Part shown: piece after piece, positions 28,004 through 36,175 of the stretch
Numbering within the stretch: the stretch's first letter is position 1
Layout: every line of letters begins with the position of its first letter
DNA from: Stigmatella ashevillena
GTDB taxonomy: Bacteria; Myxococcota; Myxococcia; Myxococcales; Myxococcaceae
Direction of reading: 5' to 3'
NCBI RefSeq assembly: GCF_028368975.1
Contig: NZ_JAQNDM010000002.1
Span: 7,186,425-7,250,424, forward strand
DNA length: 64,000 nt
Translations under genes and position numbers: made by a program
Notes under the pieces: generated by a model
Told to the model about the DNA's origin: nothing
Database searches by the model: none
Seen by the model: only the letters and a program-made list of their open reading frames with translations

Positions 28004-30937
28004 GTGTCTGTCGTGAAGGCTGCCGTTTTTCCCGGCCCCAGTGAGATGCATGCGCGCGTGAGCGCCCATGACTGGCCTGAGACTTCGCTGGGGCCCCCCG
28101 GGTCCTGGCCCCCCAGCCTCCGGGCGGTGATCCGCACGCTGCTCTCATCGAGCTACCCCATGGTGCTCACCTGGGGGCCGCGGTTCGCCCAGTTCTACAA
28201 CGATGCCTACTCCAAGCTGATCGGCAACAAGCACCCGGCGGCGCTGGGCGAGGACATCCGCGTCACGATGGCCGAGTCCTGGGACACGCTGGGGCCGATG
28301 ATCCAGAAGGTCATGGCCACGGGCATCGCCAACTGGACGCCCGCCCTCATGTTGTTGATGGAGCGGGGGGGCTATCGCGAGGAGGCCTACTTCAGCGTCT
28401 CGCACGCGCCGGCGGAGGACGACACGGGCGCCATCGCGGGGATGCTGGCGGTGTGCAGCGAGGTGACCCAGCAGGTGATTGGCGACCGGCGCCTGCGGCT
28501 GCTGCGGGACTTGAGCGCCAAGGCCGGGGAGGGCCGCGGCGTCCAGAAGGCCAGCCAGGAAGTGCTGGCGGCGTTGTCCGCCTCTCCGCTCGATGTGCCC
28601 TTCGCGCTGCTCTACCTGCGCGCGGAGGAGGGCAGCCCGGTGACGTGTGCCGGTGCCGTGGGCGTGGCGTGGGAGGCGGCCACCCGCCCCTGGCCCCTGG
28701 AGCAGTCCCTGGCGGGCGAGACGGTGCGGGTGGACGATGTGGCCCAGCACCTGCCGTTGCCCGGAGGCCCCTGGGGAGATCCGGTCCGCTCGGCGCTCCT
28801 CATGCCCATTGCCTCGTCCGGACAGGGCGCCCCGCTGGGCGTGCTGGCCGTGGGCGTCAGCCCCAACCGCGCGCTGGATGAGGGCTACGCCTCCTTTTAT
28901 GAGCTGCTGGCCAGCCAAGTGTCCGTGGCCTTGGGCAATGCCCGGGCCTACGACGAAGAGCGCAAGCGGGCCGAGCAGCTCGCGGAGCTAGACCGCGCCA
29001 AGACGGCCTTCTTCAGCAACGTCTCCCATGAGTTTCGCACGCCGCTGACCTTGATGCTGGGGCCGCTGGAGGACGTGCTGGCCTCGGGCACGCTGCCGGA
29101 AGCCGCAGCGCGGGAGCTGGACGTCGTCCACCGCAACGCCACGCGGCTGCTGCGCCTGGTCAACACGTTGCTGGACTTCAGCCGCCTAGAGTCGGGCCGC
29201 CTGGAGGCGAGCTTCGAGCCGACGGACCTGGCCGCGTACACCGCCGAGCTGGCCAGCAGCTTCCGCTCGGTGGCGGAGCGGGCGGGGCTCACGTTGACGG
29301 TGGACTGTCCTCCGCTCCCGGAGCCGCTCTACGTGGACCGGGAGATGTGGGAGAAGATTGTCCTCAACCTCCTGTCCAATGCCTTCAAGTTCACCCTCCA
29401 AGGCACCATCACCGTTCGCATGCGGGCGAAGGCCGGGCAGGTTCGGCTGGAGGTCCTCGACACCGGGACGGGCATCCCCCCAGAGGAGCTGCCCCACCTC
29501 TTCGAGCGATTCTACCGGGTGAGGGGCGCCCAAGGCCGGACCCACGAGGGAACGGGGATTGGCCTCGCGCTCGTGCAGGACCTGGTGCGGCTGCACGGTG
29601 GAGAGGTTCGCGTGGAGAGCGTGGAGGGCCGGGGGGCCTGCTTCACCGTGGTTCTTCCCGAGGGCCGTGGGCACCTGGCGCCAGAGCAGGTTCGCGTTCC
29701 CCGGCACCTGGCCTCCACGGCCACGGGTGGGGGCGCCTTCCTGGCGGAGGCCCAGGGGTGGCTGAAGGACTCTTCCCAGGAGGTGCCGCGCCAGACGCCC
29801 CACCTGCCGTCAGGCGCGGGCCCGGAGCCGGGGCGTCTCCTGGGCCGCCTCCTCCTGGCGGATGACAATGCCGACATGCGCGACTACGTCCGGCGTGTCC
29901 TGTCCTCCTCCTTCGAGGTGGAGGCGGTGGCGGACGGGCAGGCCGCGCTGGAGGCGGCGCGGGCGCGCGTGCCGGACCTCCTCCTCACCGATGTGATGAT
30001 GCCGCGACTGGATGGCTTCGGCCTGCTGCGGGAACTGCGCAAGGACCCCCTCACGCGCACCGTGCCGGTGGTGATGCTGTCGGCCCGCGCGGGCGAGGAG
30101 TCCGCCGTCGAAGGGCTGGAGGCCGGCGCGGATGACTACCTGGTGAAGCCCTTCAGCGCCCGGGAACTGGTGGCCCGGGTCCGCTCCTCGCTGGAGCTGT
30201 CGCGCATGCGCCGGGAGTCCAGCCTCCAAGAGGCGCGCGCGGAGGCGCTCAAGCGCGCCGTCCAGGTGCGCGATGAGTTCCTGTCCGTTGCCAGCCATGA
30301 GCTGAAGACGCCCTTGATGGCCTTCCGGCTGCAAATGGAACTCATCGAGCGCAACCTGAGTCCGGAGAGCCGCCTGCACTTGGCCTCGCGCCTCTCCTCC
30401 GCGGGCCGCCAGGTGCAGCGCCTGAACACCTTGGTGGAGACCTTGCTGGATGCGTCCCAGCTCTCCATGGGCAGGCTGATGCTGCACCTGGAAGAGGTGG
30501 ACCTGGCGGAGGTGGTGGGGGAGACGGTGGAACAGCTGCGCGGCTCACTGGAGCGGGCGGGCTGCTCCCTGACGCTGGAGATGGAGCGGCCGCTGGTGGG
30601 CCGGTATGACCGGGTCCGGTTCGAGCAGGTGGTGATGAACCTGCTCGACAACGCGCTCAAGTACGGCGAGGGCAAGCCCCTCCGGGTGCGCGCCTGGAAG
30701 GATCAGGGCGTCTCGCGGCTGACGGTGGCGGACCAGGGGATGGGAATCTCCCCGGAGGACCAGGCCCGTATCTTCGAGCGGTTCGAGCGCGCGGTGTCTG
30801 GCCGCCAGTACGGAGGGCTCGGACTGGGACTGTGGATTGCCCGTCAGGTGGTGGAGGCCCATGGGGGCCACATCCAGGTGGACAGCACCCCCGGACAGGG
30901 CACCACGTTCACCGTTCAGATTCCCCAGGGTGGGTGA
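28004..30937 (+). CDS. Hybrid kinase with two complete kinase cores flanking a receiver
   Basis: 977 aa from GTG 28004, four bases after the upstream stop. The order is a PAS-like N-terminal sensor (HDWPETSLGPPGSWPPSLR signature, ~20-135) and a GAF domain (~150-320). HisKA-1 (SNVSHEFRTPLTLML, His ~341) and HATPase-1 ([29 protein letters not shown]) follow. A receiver (~617-735) has Asp in LTDVMMPRLDGF (~662), then come HisKA-2 (SVASHELKTPL, His ~764) and HATPase-2 (NLLDNALKYG, DQGMGI, GGLGLGL). Both cores keep their catalytic boxes. No DNA-binding output is present. The tandem placement suggests the three kinases form one phosphorelay. Its 3' end overlaps the convergent transporter gene by 29 bp. 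Confidence 0.92.
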   Translation: MSVVKAAVFPGPSEMHARVSAHDWPETSLGPPGSWPPSLRAVIRTLLSSSYPMVLTWGPRFAQFYNDAYSKLIGNKHPAALGEDIRVTMAESWDTLGPMIQKVMATGIANWTPALMLLMERGGYREEAYFSVSHAPAEDDTGAIAGMLAVCSEVTQQVIGDRRLRLLRDLSAKAGEGRGVQKASQEVLAALSASPLDVPFALLYLRAEEGSPVTCAGAVGVAWEAATRPWPLEQSLAGETVRVDDVAQHLPLPGGPWGDPVRSALLMPIASSGQGAPLGVLAVGVSPNRALDEGYASFYELLASQVSVALGNARAYDEERKRAEQLAELDRAKTAFFSNVSHEFRTPLTLMLGPLEDVLASGTLPEAAARELDVVHRNATRLLRLVNTLLDFSRLESGRLEASFEPTDLAAYTAELASSFRSVAERAGLTLTVDCPPLPEPLYVDREMWEKIVLNLLSNAFKFTLQGTITVRMRAKAGQVRLEVLDTGTGIPPEELPHLFERFYRVRGAQGRTHEGTGIGLALVQDLVRLHGGEVRVESVEGRGACFTVVLPEGRGHLAPEQVRVPRHLASTATGGGAFLAEAQGWLKDSSQEVPRQTPHLPSGAGPEPGRLLGRLLLADDNADMRDYVRRVLSSSFEVEAVADGQAALEAARARVPDLLLTDVMMPRLDGFGLLRELRKDPLTRTVPVVMLSARAGEESAVEGLEAGADDYLVKPFSARELVARVRSSLELSRMRRESSLQEARAEALKRAVQVRDEFLSVASHELKTPLMAFRLQMELIERNLSPESRLHLASRLSSAGRQVQRLNTLVETLLDASQLSMGRLMLHLEEVDLAEVVGETVEQLRGSLERAGCSLTLEMERPLVGRYDRVRFEQVVMNLLDNALKYGEGKPLRVRAWKDQGVSRLTVADQGMGISPEDQARIFERFERAVSGRQYGGLGLGLWIARQVVEAHGGHIQVDSTPGQGTTFTVQIPQGG

Positions 30938-31910
30938 AGGCCGGGCGGCCCTCCGGGGCCGTCTGGCTCTTCGCGGGGACGGGCCGGGGCGTGGGCACCT
31001 TCCGGGTGATGAGCATGACCGCCCCGAGGATGGCGACCATGGCCACCAGCGTGTAGGGGCCCGGCGTTTCTCCGGCCAGGAGCCACCCCAGCAGCACCGC
31101 CACCATGGGGTTGACGTAGGCATAGCTGGTGGCGAGCGCGGGCCGAGCGTGCTTCAGCAGGTAGCCGTAGGCGCTGAAGGCGATGAGCGAGCCGAAACCC
31201 ACCAGGTAGAAAAAGGCGAACAGGGCCCGAGGGGTGGGCAGGGCCGTCATCCGCTCGCCCAGGAGCGTGCTCAAGCCCAGCAGCATGACGCCCGCGCACA
31301 GCATCTGCGTGGCGGTGGCCATCAGCCCTGGGGCCATGTGGGGCTGGCGCTTGCTCCAGATGGAGCCGAAGGCCCACGAGATGGGGGCCAGCACGAGGCC
31401 CGCGAAGGGCAACCAATGCGTGCCCAGGTCTCCACCCCGGTTGAGGACGGCGATGCCGAAGAAGCCCAGGGCCAGCCCCCACCGCTCCAAGGTGCCCGGC
31501 CACTGCCCGTCGGCGAGGCCTCCGAAGAGCGCCGCCCACAGCGGCATGCTGCCCACCACCAGCGCGGCCACCCCCGAGGGCACCCATTGCTGGGCGATGG
31601 CGACGCCCCCGTTGCCGATGACGAGCAGCAACAGGCCGGTGAAGGCTCCGGCGGCCCATTGACGCCCCGTGGGCGCGCCAAAACCCTTCAAGCGCAGCAG
31701 CGTGTAGAGCAGGACGCCGGCCAGGATGAAGCGCGTGCCGCCCAGCATCAGCGGGGGGAAGCCCCCCATGAGGGCGAAGCGCATTCCCAGGTACGTCGAG
31801 CCCCAGATGACGTACAGGGCGAACAGACAGAAGAAGAGCCACTCCCGGCGGGGCGCGGGGGAGACGGACTCCGTGGACAATGAAGAGGCAGCCGAAGGGA
31901 CGGAGGACAA
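30909..31910 (-). CDS. EamA/DMT-family transporter
   Basis: The conserved region begins at REWLFFCLFALYVIWGSTYLGMRFAL. It shows ten hydrophobic segments in two five-helix EamA repeats (second repeat from about WLPFAGLVLAPISWAFGSI), typical of YedA/RhaT-like drug/metabolite exporters. The GSTY/WGSTYLG motif in TM1 and the PMVAVLLGWLLAGE motif in TM9 are characteristic. No ATG precedes TM1. TTG 31910 is used here, but GTG 31973 (two bases after the upstream stop) and GTG 32012 (inside the upstream gene) remain possible. It probably exports an amino acid or small metabolite. It follows the NTF2-like gene on the same strand. Confidence 0.85.
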   Translation of the reverse strand: MSSVPSAASSLSTESVSPAPRREWLFFCLFALYVIWGSTYLGMRFALMGGFPPLMLGGTRFILAGVLLYTLLRLKGFGAPTGRQWAAGAFTGLLLLVIGNGGVAIAQQWVPSGVAALVVGSMPLWAALFGGLADGQWPGTLERWGLALGFFGIAVLNRGGDLGTHWLPFAGLVLAPISWAFGSIWSKRQPHMAPGLMATATQMLCAGVMLLGLSTLLGERMTALPTPRALFAFFYLVGFGSLIAFSAYGYLLKHARPALATSYAYVNPMVAVLLGWLLAGETPGPYTLVAMVAILGAVMLITRKVPTPRPVPAKSQTAPEGRPAFTHPGESER

Positions 31911-31975
31911 GGCGCGACGTTGTAACGCGTCCCCTGGGGGGGCGCGATGTGCGCAAGCGTCCTGAAGTCCCACCC

Positions 31976-32452
31976 TCAGAGCGGGTAGACGTGCGTTCCC
32001 GACAGCCGGCACATCTCGAAGATGACGTCCATGCGCTCGAAGAGGGTCTCGGGGCGCAGCAGCACCTGGGCTTCCAGCCGGCCCACGCTCAGCAGGTCCA
32101 CCTCCCCCTCGTCCACGGCATGGTAGACGGCGTAGTTGGCCCGTACCAGCACGCGCCCCGTGCTGCCCTGCTCCACCTGGACGTTGGTATAGAGGTGGCG
32201 GCAGGCGTACGGCACCGTGGCCTGCACCCGGTACAGGGACTTCACGCGCTCCTCCATGACGGCGCGGGAGGTGCAGTGCAGGAGCGCCACGGGGACGCCC
32301 TGAAGGAAGTTCTCCCGGGGGATGAGCCGGTAGTGGCCGTCTTCGGTGAAGCAGCGCGGCCAGTGCGCCAGGGGCCCGTCGTCCAGGCTGGTGGCATACC
32401 GGTACAGCAAGGAGGCTGCGGCCTGGTGTGTTTCGAGGGGGTCATCGTACAT
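31976..32452 (-). CDS. NTF2-like protein of the ring-hydroxylating dioxygenase beta-subunit family
   Basis: A 158-aa single-domain protein from ATG 32452. It begins with a helix (LLYRYATSLDDGPLAHWPRCFTEDG), then alternating strands with YRLIPRENF, RVQATVPYACRHLYTNVQVEQ and RLEAQVLLRPETLFERMDVIFEM. This is the order of the beta subunit of aromatic-ring-hydroxylating dioxygenases (SnoaL/NTF2 fold). No alpha subunit with Rieske motifs is adjacent, so it may act alone as a small-molecule binding or isomerase-like protein. It probably shares a transcript with the transporter downstream. Confidence 0.7.
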   Translation of the reverse strand: MYDDPLETHQAAASLLYRYATSLDDGPLAHWPRCFTEDGHYRLIPRENFLQGVPVALLHCTSRAVMEERVKSLYRVQATVPYACRHLYTNVQVEQGSTGRVLVRANYAVYHAVDEGEVDLLSVGRLEAQVLLRPETLFERMDVIFEMCRLSGTHVYPL

Positions 32453-32665
32453 GGTCCGCCATCACAGGCTGTTCTGCCGCCCCGCTTCAAGGGTGGAAGG
32501 CTTTCTGACGGGCGGGGAGCACCCCCAAGAGCCATTGCTTGACTGCCTGGTGGCGGGGCCGGGATTGAACCGCTCCGAAGACCTTCTTACACTTCGGGTC
32601 CTCGTCGTCCTTGCGGCCCTCCTGGCCGACGGGCGGATCGTGGCAGTTCGGGACTGTGAGCCGGG

Positions 32666-33703
32666 ATGTCGGAAGAGATAGGCGATCGCGAAAAGGAAGT
32701 CCTCCGGGCCGTCGTGCAGGAGTACATCACCACGGGCGGACCGGTGGGCAGCCATCAGCTCAGCCGCAAGCCGGGGTTTGATGTCTCTTCGGCCACGCTG
32801 CGCAACGTGCTGGCGGACCTCGAGGAGCTGGGCTTCCTGGAGAAGCCCCACACCTCGGCGGGGCGGGTGCCCACGGACCAGGGGTACCGCTTCTACGTGG
32901 ACACCTTGGTACGGCTCAAGGAGCCGGCTCCCAGAGACCGGGAGTTCATCCACGCGGGGCTCGGCCAGGAGAAGAACGTCGGGGAGATGCTCTCCGAGGC
33001 CAGCCGGGTGCTGCACTCCCTCACCCGGCACGCCAGCGTCGTCATCACCCCCCGCCCGGATGCCTCGGTGTTTCAACGCATCGAGTTCGTCCGGCTGCGC
33101 GAGGACCGGGTGCTGGCGGTGCTCGTGGGCAACGGCGGGCAGGTGCAGAACAAGGTCATCACCGTCGATTTCCCCATCACCTCGGACGAGCTGCTCAAGG
33201 CCTCCAACTTCCTGTCGGAGTTGCTGCGCGAGGTGCCCCTGGAAGAGGCCCGTGAGCGCATCCGCCAGGAGATGGACCAGGAGCAGGCGCTCTACAACGT
33301 GCTGACCTCCAAGGCGCTCAAGCTGGGCGCGGCGGCCACGGACCTGCAGACGCCCGAGTCCGAGCGCGTGCGCATCGAGGGCACCAACTCCTTCCTGGAG
33401 CAGCCCGAGTTCGCCGACGTGGAGCGCATGCGCGCGCTCTTCAAGATGCTGGACGAGAAGCACAAGCTGCTTCAGCTGCTCGACCGCGTCCAGCGGGCCC
33501 GGGAGATGCAGATCTTCATCGGCGCCGAGAGCGAATTCTCCGCCGCCGGGGATCTCACCGTCATCGCCAGCCCCTACGGCAGCCGCGAGCAGGTGCTCGG
33601 CTCGGTGGGGGTGATCGGGCCCACGCGGATGAACTACCAGCGCGTCATCCCCTTGGTGAACTTCACCGCCCAGGTGCTCTCGCGGGTGCTGGGGCAGGAC
33701 TAG
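32666..33703 (+). CDS. hrcA: Heat-inducible transcription repressor HrcA
   Basis: 345 aa, the usual HrcA length. The N-terminal winged helix (1-75) contains VLRAVVQEYITTGGPVGS and the recognition region SSATLRNVLADLEELGFLEKPHTSAGRVPTDQGYR, which is diagnostic and conserved across HrcA proteins. A GAF-like dimerisation domain follows (about 100-330), with the family's C-terminal segment VIGPTRMNYQRVIPLV. HrcA binds CIRCE inverted repeats upstream of groE/dnaK operons and depends on GroEL for folding. Here it stands alone, without grpE/dnaK/dnaJ within the window and without a CIRCE element that I can see in its promoter. Confidence 0.96.
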   Translation: MSEEIGDREKEVLRAVVQEYITTGGPVGSHQLSRKPGFDVSSATLRNVLADLEELGFLEKPHTSAGRVPTDQGYRFYVDTLVRLKEPAPRDREFIHAGLGQEKNVGEMLSEASRVLHSLTRHASVVITPRPDASVFQRIEFVRLREDRVLAVLVGNGGQVQNKVITVDFPITSDELLKASNFLSELLREVPLEEARERIRQEMDQEQALYNVLTSKALKLGAAATDLQTPESERVRIEGTNSFLEQPEFADVERMRALFKMLDEKHKLLQLLDRVQRAREMQIFIGAESEFSAAGDLTVIASPYGSREQVLGSVGVIGPTRMNYQRVIPLVNFTAQVLSRVLGQD

Positions 33704-33716
33704 CCGCCGGAACTTC

Positions 33717-33749
33717 CTCCACCGGGAGGCACAAGGCCCCCCGGTGGAG
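33717..33749. terminator. Hairpin between convergent hrcA and GH16 genes
   Basis: CTCCACCGG at 33717-33725 pairs perfectly with CCGGTGGAG at 33741-33749, and the stem extends inward through G-C pairs with one mismatch to a 7-nt loop. It sits between two convergent stop codons, the expected place for a bidirectional terminator. There is no U-tract, so intrinsic termination is plausible but unproven. Confidence 0.5.
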
Positions 33750-33761
33750 CGCTGCACATGC

Positions 33762-34967
33762 CTACTGGCGCTGCCACACCCGGACGTAGTCGACCTTCAT
33801 GTACATCGGGAAGTCGGCCGGGTTGGGCTCCAGGTAGCCGGTGAAGATGCCGCTCAGGGCCAGGTTCAGGATGATGTGGAACGGCTTCTGGAACTCCTCC
33901 TTGTTGCCGGCGGTGATGTCCACGGTGTGAACCGGCGAGGGATTGGTTTCCCGGTCCACGTACCAGCGGATCTGCGTGGGCTCCCACTCGATGCTGTACA
34001 GGTGGAACTGGGTGACGTTGCCCACATTGATGTTGCTGGGCTGCTCGTTGTTCTGGCCATCGCCCCAGGGGAACAGCCCGGTGCGCGAGTCCCAGAACAC
34101 GTTCTGGAAGGTGCGCGTCTCGGTGTTCTTGTGCTCCATGATGTCGATCTCTCCGCAGCTCGACCAGTTGGAGGCCATGGTGTCGTAGCGGTCCGCCGCG
34201 GGGGTGTAGGTGGTCGTCACGGTGTCATCGCACGCGGTGCCCATCATCCAGAACGCAGGCCAGGTGCCCACGGCGCTGGGCATGGCGATGCGGGCCTCGA
34301 CGCGGCCGTACTTCCAGGACTTCTTGCCCTTGGTCGTGATGCGGCCGGAGAACTGGAACCAGTCCCGGTTCTGGAGCCGCGTGGCGGTCTTGTTGTAGTC
34401 GGCGCGGATGACGAGGTTGCCGTCCTGCACGTACGTGTTCGACGGCCGGTACCACTCCCACTCGCCGTTGCCCCAGCCCGAGAAGCTCTGGTTGCCCGGG
34501 TTGAAGCCGTTGCCCGCGTGGTAGTTCCAGTTGGCGGAGTTGGGCTGCCCATTGGTGCTGAAGGTGTCTTCCCAGACCACGGCCCAGCCGCCCGTGGGGG
34601 GCGGCGTGGTGCCCCCGCCCATCGTGAACTGTGCCCACGCCGTGTCCGAGGCGCCGCCGCTGGTGTTGCCAATGGTGAAGAAGTAGCGCACGGCCGCGCC
34701 GCTCGGCACGCCCGTGACGGTGTAGAGGTTGTTGTTGCCGCTGCGCGTCATCCGGAAGTTGAGCTGGCTACCGCCGTTGATCTGGTAGTGCAGGTCGGCC
34801 CAGGGCGCGTCGTTGACATAGAACTGGATGCTGCTGCTGGAGGGCAGGGTATAGCCCGACGTGGCCGCCGAGGCCCCCGTCGCGAACAGCAGACAGAGGG
34901 CCAGGGCAATCCCTTGGGCCGTCAAAAGCCGTTGGCTCCTGACTTGGAGTGCTTTGCTACCACGCAT
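33762..34967 (-). CDS. Secreted GH16 endo-beta-1,3-glucanase (laminarinase-like) with N-terminal CBM
   Basis: The start at ATG 34967 has TGAGGAG upstream, and the protein begins with a signal peptide (about 1-36, ending ATGASAAT). Residues 37-115 form a beta-sandwich carbohydrate-binding module resembling CBM56 (SSSSIQFYVNDAPWADLHY), known for beta-1,3-glucan binding. A Gly/Thr/Pro linker follows. The GH16 catalytic domain carries the signature GEIDIMEHKN, with nucleophile and acid/base Glu about five residues apart (~268-273), and W-P-A-F-W-M substrate-cleft residues. It would cut beta-1,3 or mixed-linkage glucans such as fungal walls, fitting a predatory lifestyle. The C-terminus (KVDYVRVWQRQ) is the typical domain end. 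Confidence 0.93.
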   Translation of the reverse strand: MRGSKALQVRSQRLLTAQGIALALCLLFATGASAATSGYTLPSSSSIQFYVNDAPWADLHYQINGGSQLNFRMTRSGNNNLYTVTGVPSGAAVRYFFTIGNTSGGASDTAWAQFTMGGGTTPPPTGGWAVVWEDTFSTNGQPNSANWNYHAGNGFNPGNQSFSGWGNGEWEWYRPSNTYVQDGNLVIRADYNKTATRLQNRDWFQFSGRITTKGKKSWKYGRVEARIAMPSAVGTWPAFWMMGTACDDTVTTTYTPAADRYDTMASNWSSCGEIDIMEHKNTETRTFQNVFWDSRTGLFPWGDGQNNEQPSNINVGNVTQFHLYSIEWEPTQIRWYVDRETNPSPVHTVDITAGNKEEFQKPFHIILNLALSGIFTGYLEPNPADFPMYMKVDYVRVWQRQ

Positions 34968-35171
34968 GGAAAACTCCTCAGATGAAGCGGTGGAGCGCGA
35001 GCTGGAAACACAGACAGCCGGTCCGTGACTCAGCTCCCGTGCAACATCCGCTTTTTGGATTTTGGCTTGGAGTACAGCAAGAGCTACTGTTGCATGTTTT
35101 AAGGCTTTGGTCACGTTTTAAACGAAACCGAGAAGACGTCTGCGAATGACCCGGTGTGTCATGGGCAGGCG

Positions 35172-36146
35172 TTAGCCTTCGCCGCGTTTCACCTGCTCCC
35201 AGGCCGCCAGCACATAGGCCCGCTCGGCCTGGCTCAGGGGCGGCCTCCAGGCAGAGGCCACCCCCGAGGGGGTGTGTTTCAGACCCAGGCCAATCTCCTC
35301 GACGAGGCTGGCTTGCTGCTCGGGGTTGAGCTCCAGGAAGGACTGGCCCCGCGCGAAGCCCTGACGCCAGGCGTAGGCCCCGCTGCGCGAGCCTGTGCGG
35401 AGCGTGGCGAGGAGCTGGGCCAGCAGCGCGCGATGGACGAAGCTTCCGCCGCTGTTCTGGTTCTGCCAGACGTGGGCGGCCTCGTGGATGAACGTCTCCC
35501 GGCACGCCTCGGTGAGCGTCCCGTCCGGATGAAACAGGGCGCCGCCCCAGGCACAGGGCAGGTAGAGGGTGTTGCCCACCACGTGCGGGGCCAGGCGGGC
35601 CCAGTCTGTGGCGCCGCCCCGCTTGAGACGCACCACCGTGCAGTCGAGGGCGTCCCCGAAGATGCGCGCCAGCAATTGGCGCTCGGCGGGGTGGAGGGGG
35701 CGTGAAGGGGGTTCCAAGAAACCCAGGGTGAGCACGGCGTTGGCGGTGCCTTGGAGGGCGCGGATGAAGATGTCCACGGCGCCCCCCGTCAGCCGGAGGC
35801 CTGTCTTCCAGAGGCTGTGCCCGAGCTGTCTTCCGGCGCCGCGCCACTGGCCCCGGGCGGCCATCCGCAGGGAGTCCGTCATTCCCCGGGCGAGGCCCAG
35901 CGGTGCTTCAACGAGGGTTCGGAGCACATCCCGGAGGATGCCCGTGGCTGCGTCCACGAGTGTCAGGGTGGCATCCAGGAGCCGCGTGCCGAGCGCCCGC
36001 GCGGGCTGGCCCAGCGGCCCCAGGGCGGGGCTGTGTTGTTCGAGCAGGCGCTGGGCGGCTTCGAGGACATGGGCGGCCCCCCGGAGCGGCGCCTGGAGCA
36101 ACGCCTTGTCAGCTTCGCGCACGAGCGATGGAAAGGGCTTCGCCAC
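35172..36146 (-). CDS. HExxH (DUF4157-like) putative metallopeptidase
   Basis: 324 aa from a GTG start. The N-terminal 140 residues are helical, Ala/Leu/Arg-rich and repetitive (RLLDATLTLVDAATGILRDVL). The C-terminal half holds ETFIHEAAHVWQNQ (~216-229), a zincin HExxH motif. Before it comes a strand (VVGNTLYLPCAWGG), the arrangement seen in DUF4157/Vgr-related proteins that are toxin-processing or effector domains in polymorphic systems. A third zinc ligand is not certain. There is no signal peptide. It could be an effector-linked peptidase or a domesticated catalytic remnant. It lies 25 bp downstream of the lipid-kinase-like gene on the same strand. Confidence 0.65.
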   Translation of the reverse strand: MAKPFPSLVREADKALLQAPLRGAAHVLEAAQRLLEQHSPALGPLGQPARALGTRLLDATLTLVDAATGILRDVLRTLVEAPLGLARGMTDSLRMAARGQWRGAGRQLGHSLWKTGLRLTGGAVDIFIRALQGTANAVLTLGFLEPPSRPLHPAERQLLARIFGDALDCTVVRLKRGGATDWARLAPHVVGNTLYLPCAWGGALFHPDGTLTEACRETFIHEAAHVWQNQNSGGSFVHRALLAQLLATLRTGSRSGAYAWRQGFARGQSFLELNPEQQASLVEEIGLGLKHTPSGVASAWRPPLSQAERAYVLAAWEQVKRGEG

Positions 36147-36175
36147 CCTGTGCAGGTAACCGAACCGAGGGCCGG

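Noticed and set aside
32548-32572. tRNA-like 3' end on the minus strand (GGTTCAATCC ... GCCACCA)
   Set aside because: The T-stem has mismatches, the acceptor strand is one base short, and no matching 5' acceptor half or anticodon arm lies upstream. It is probably chance.
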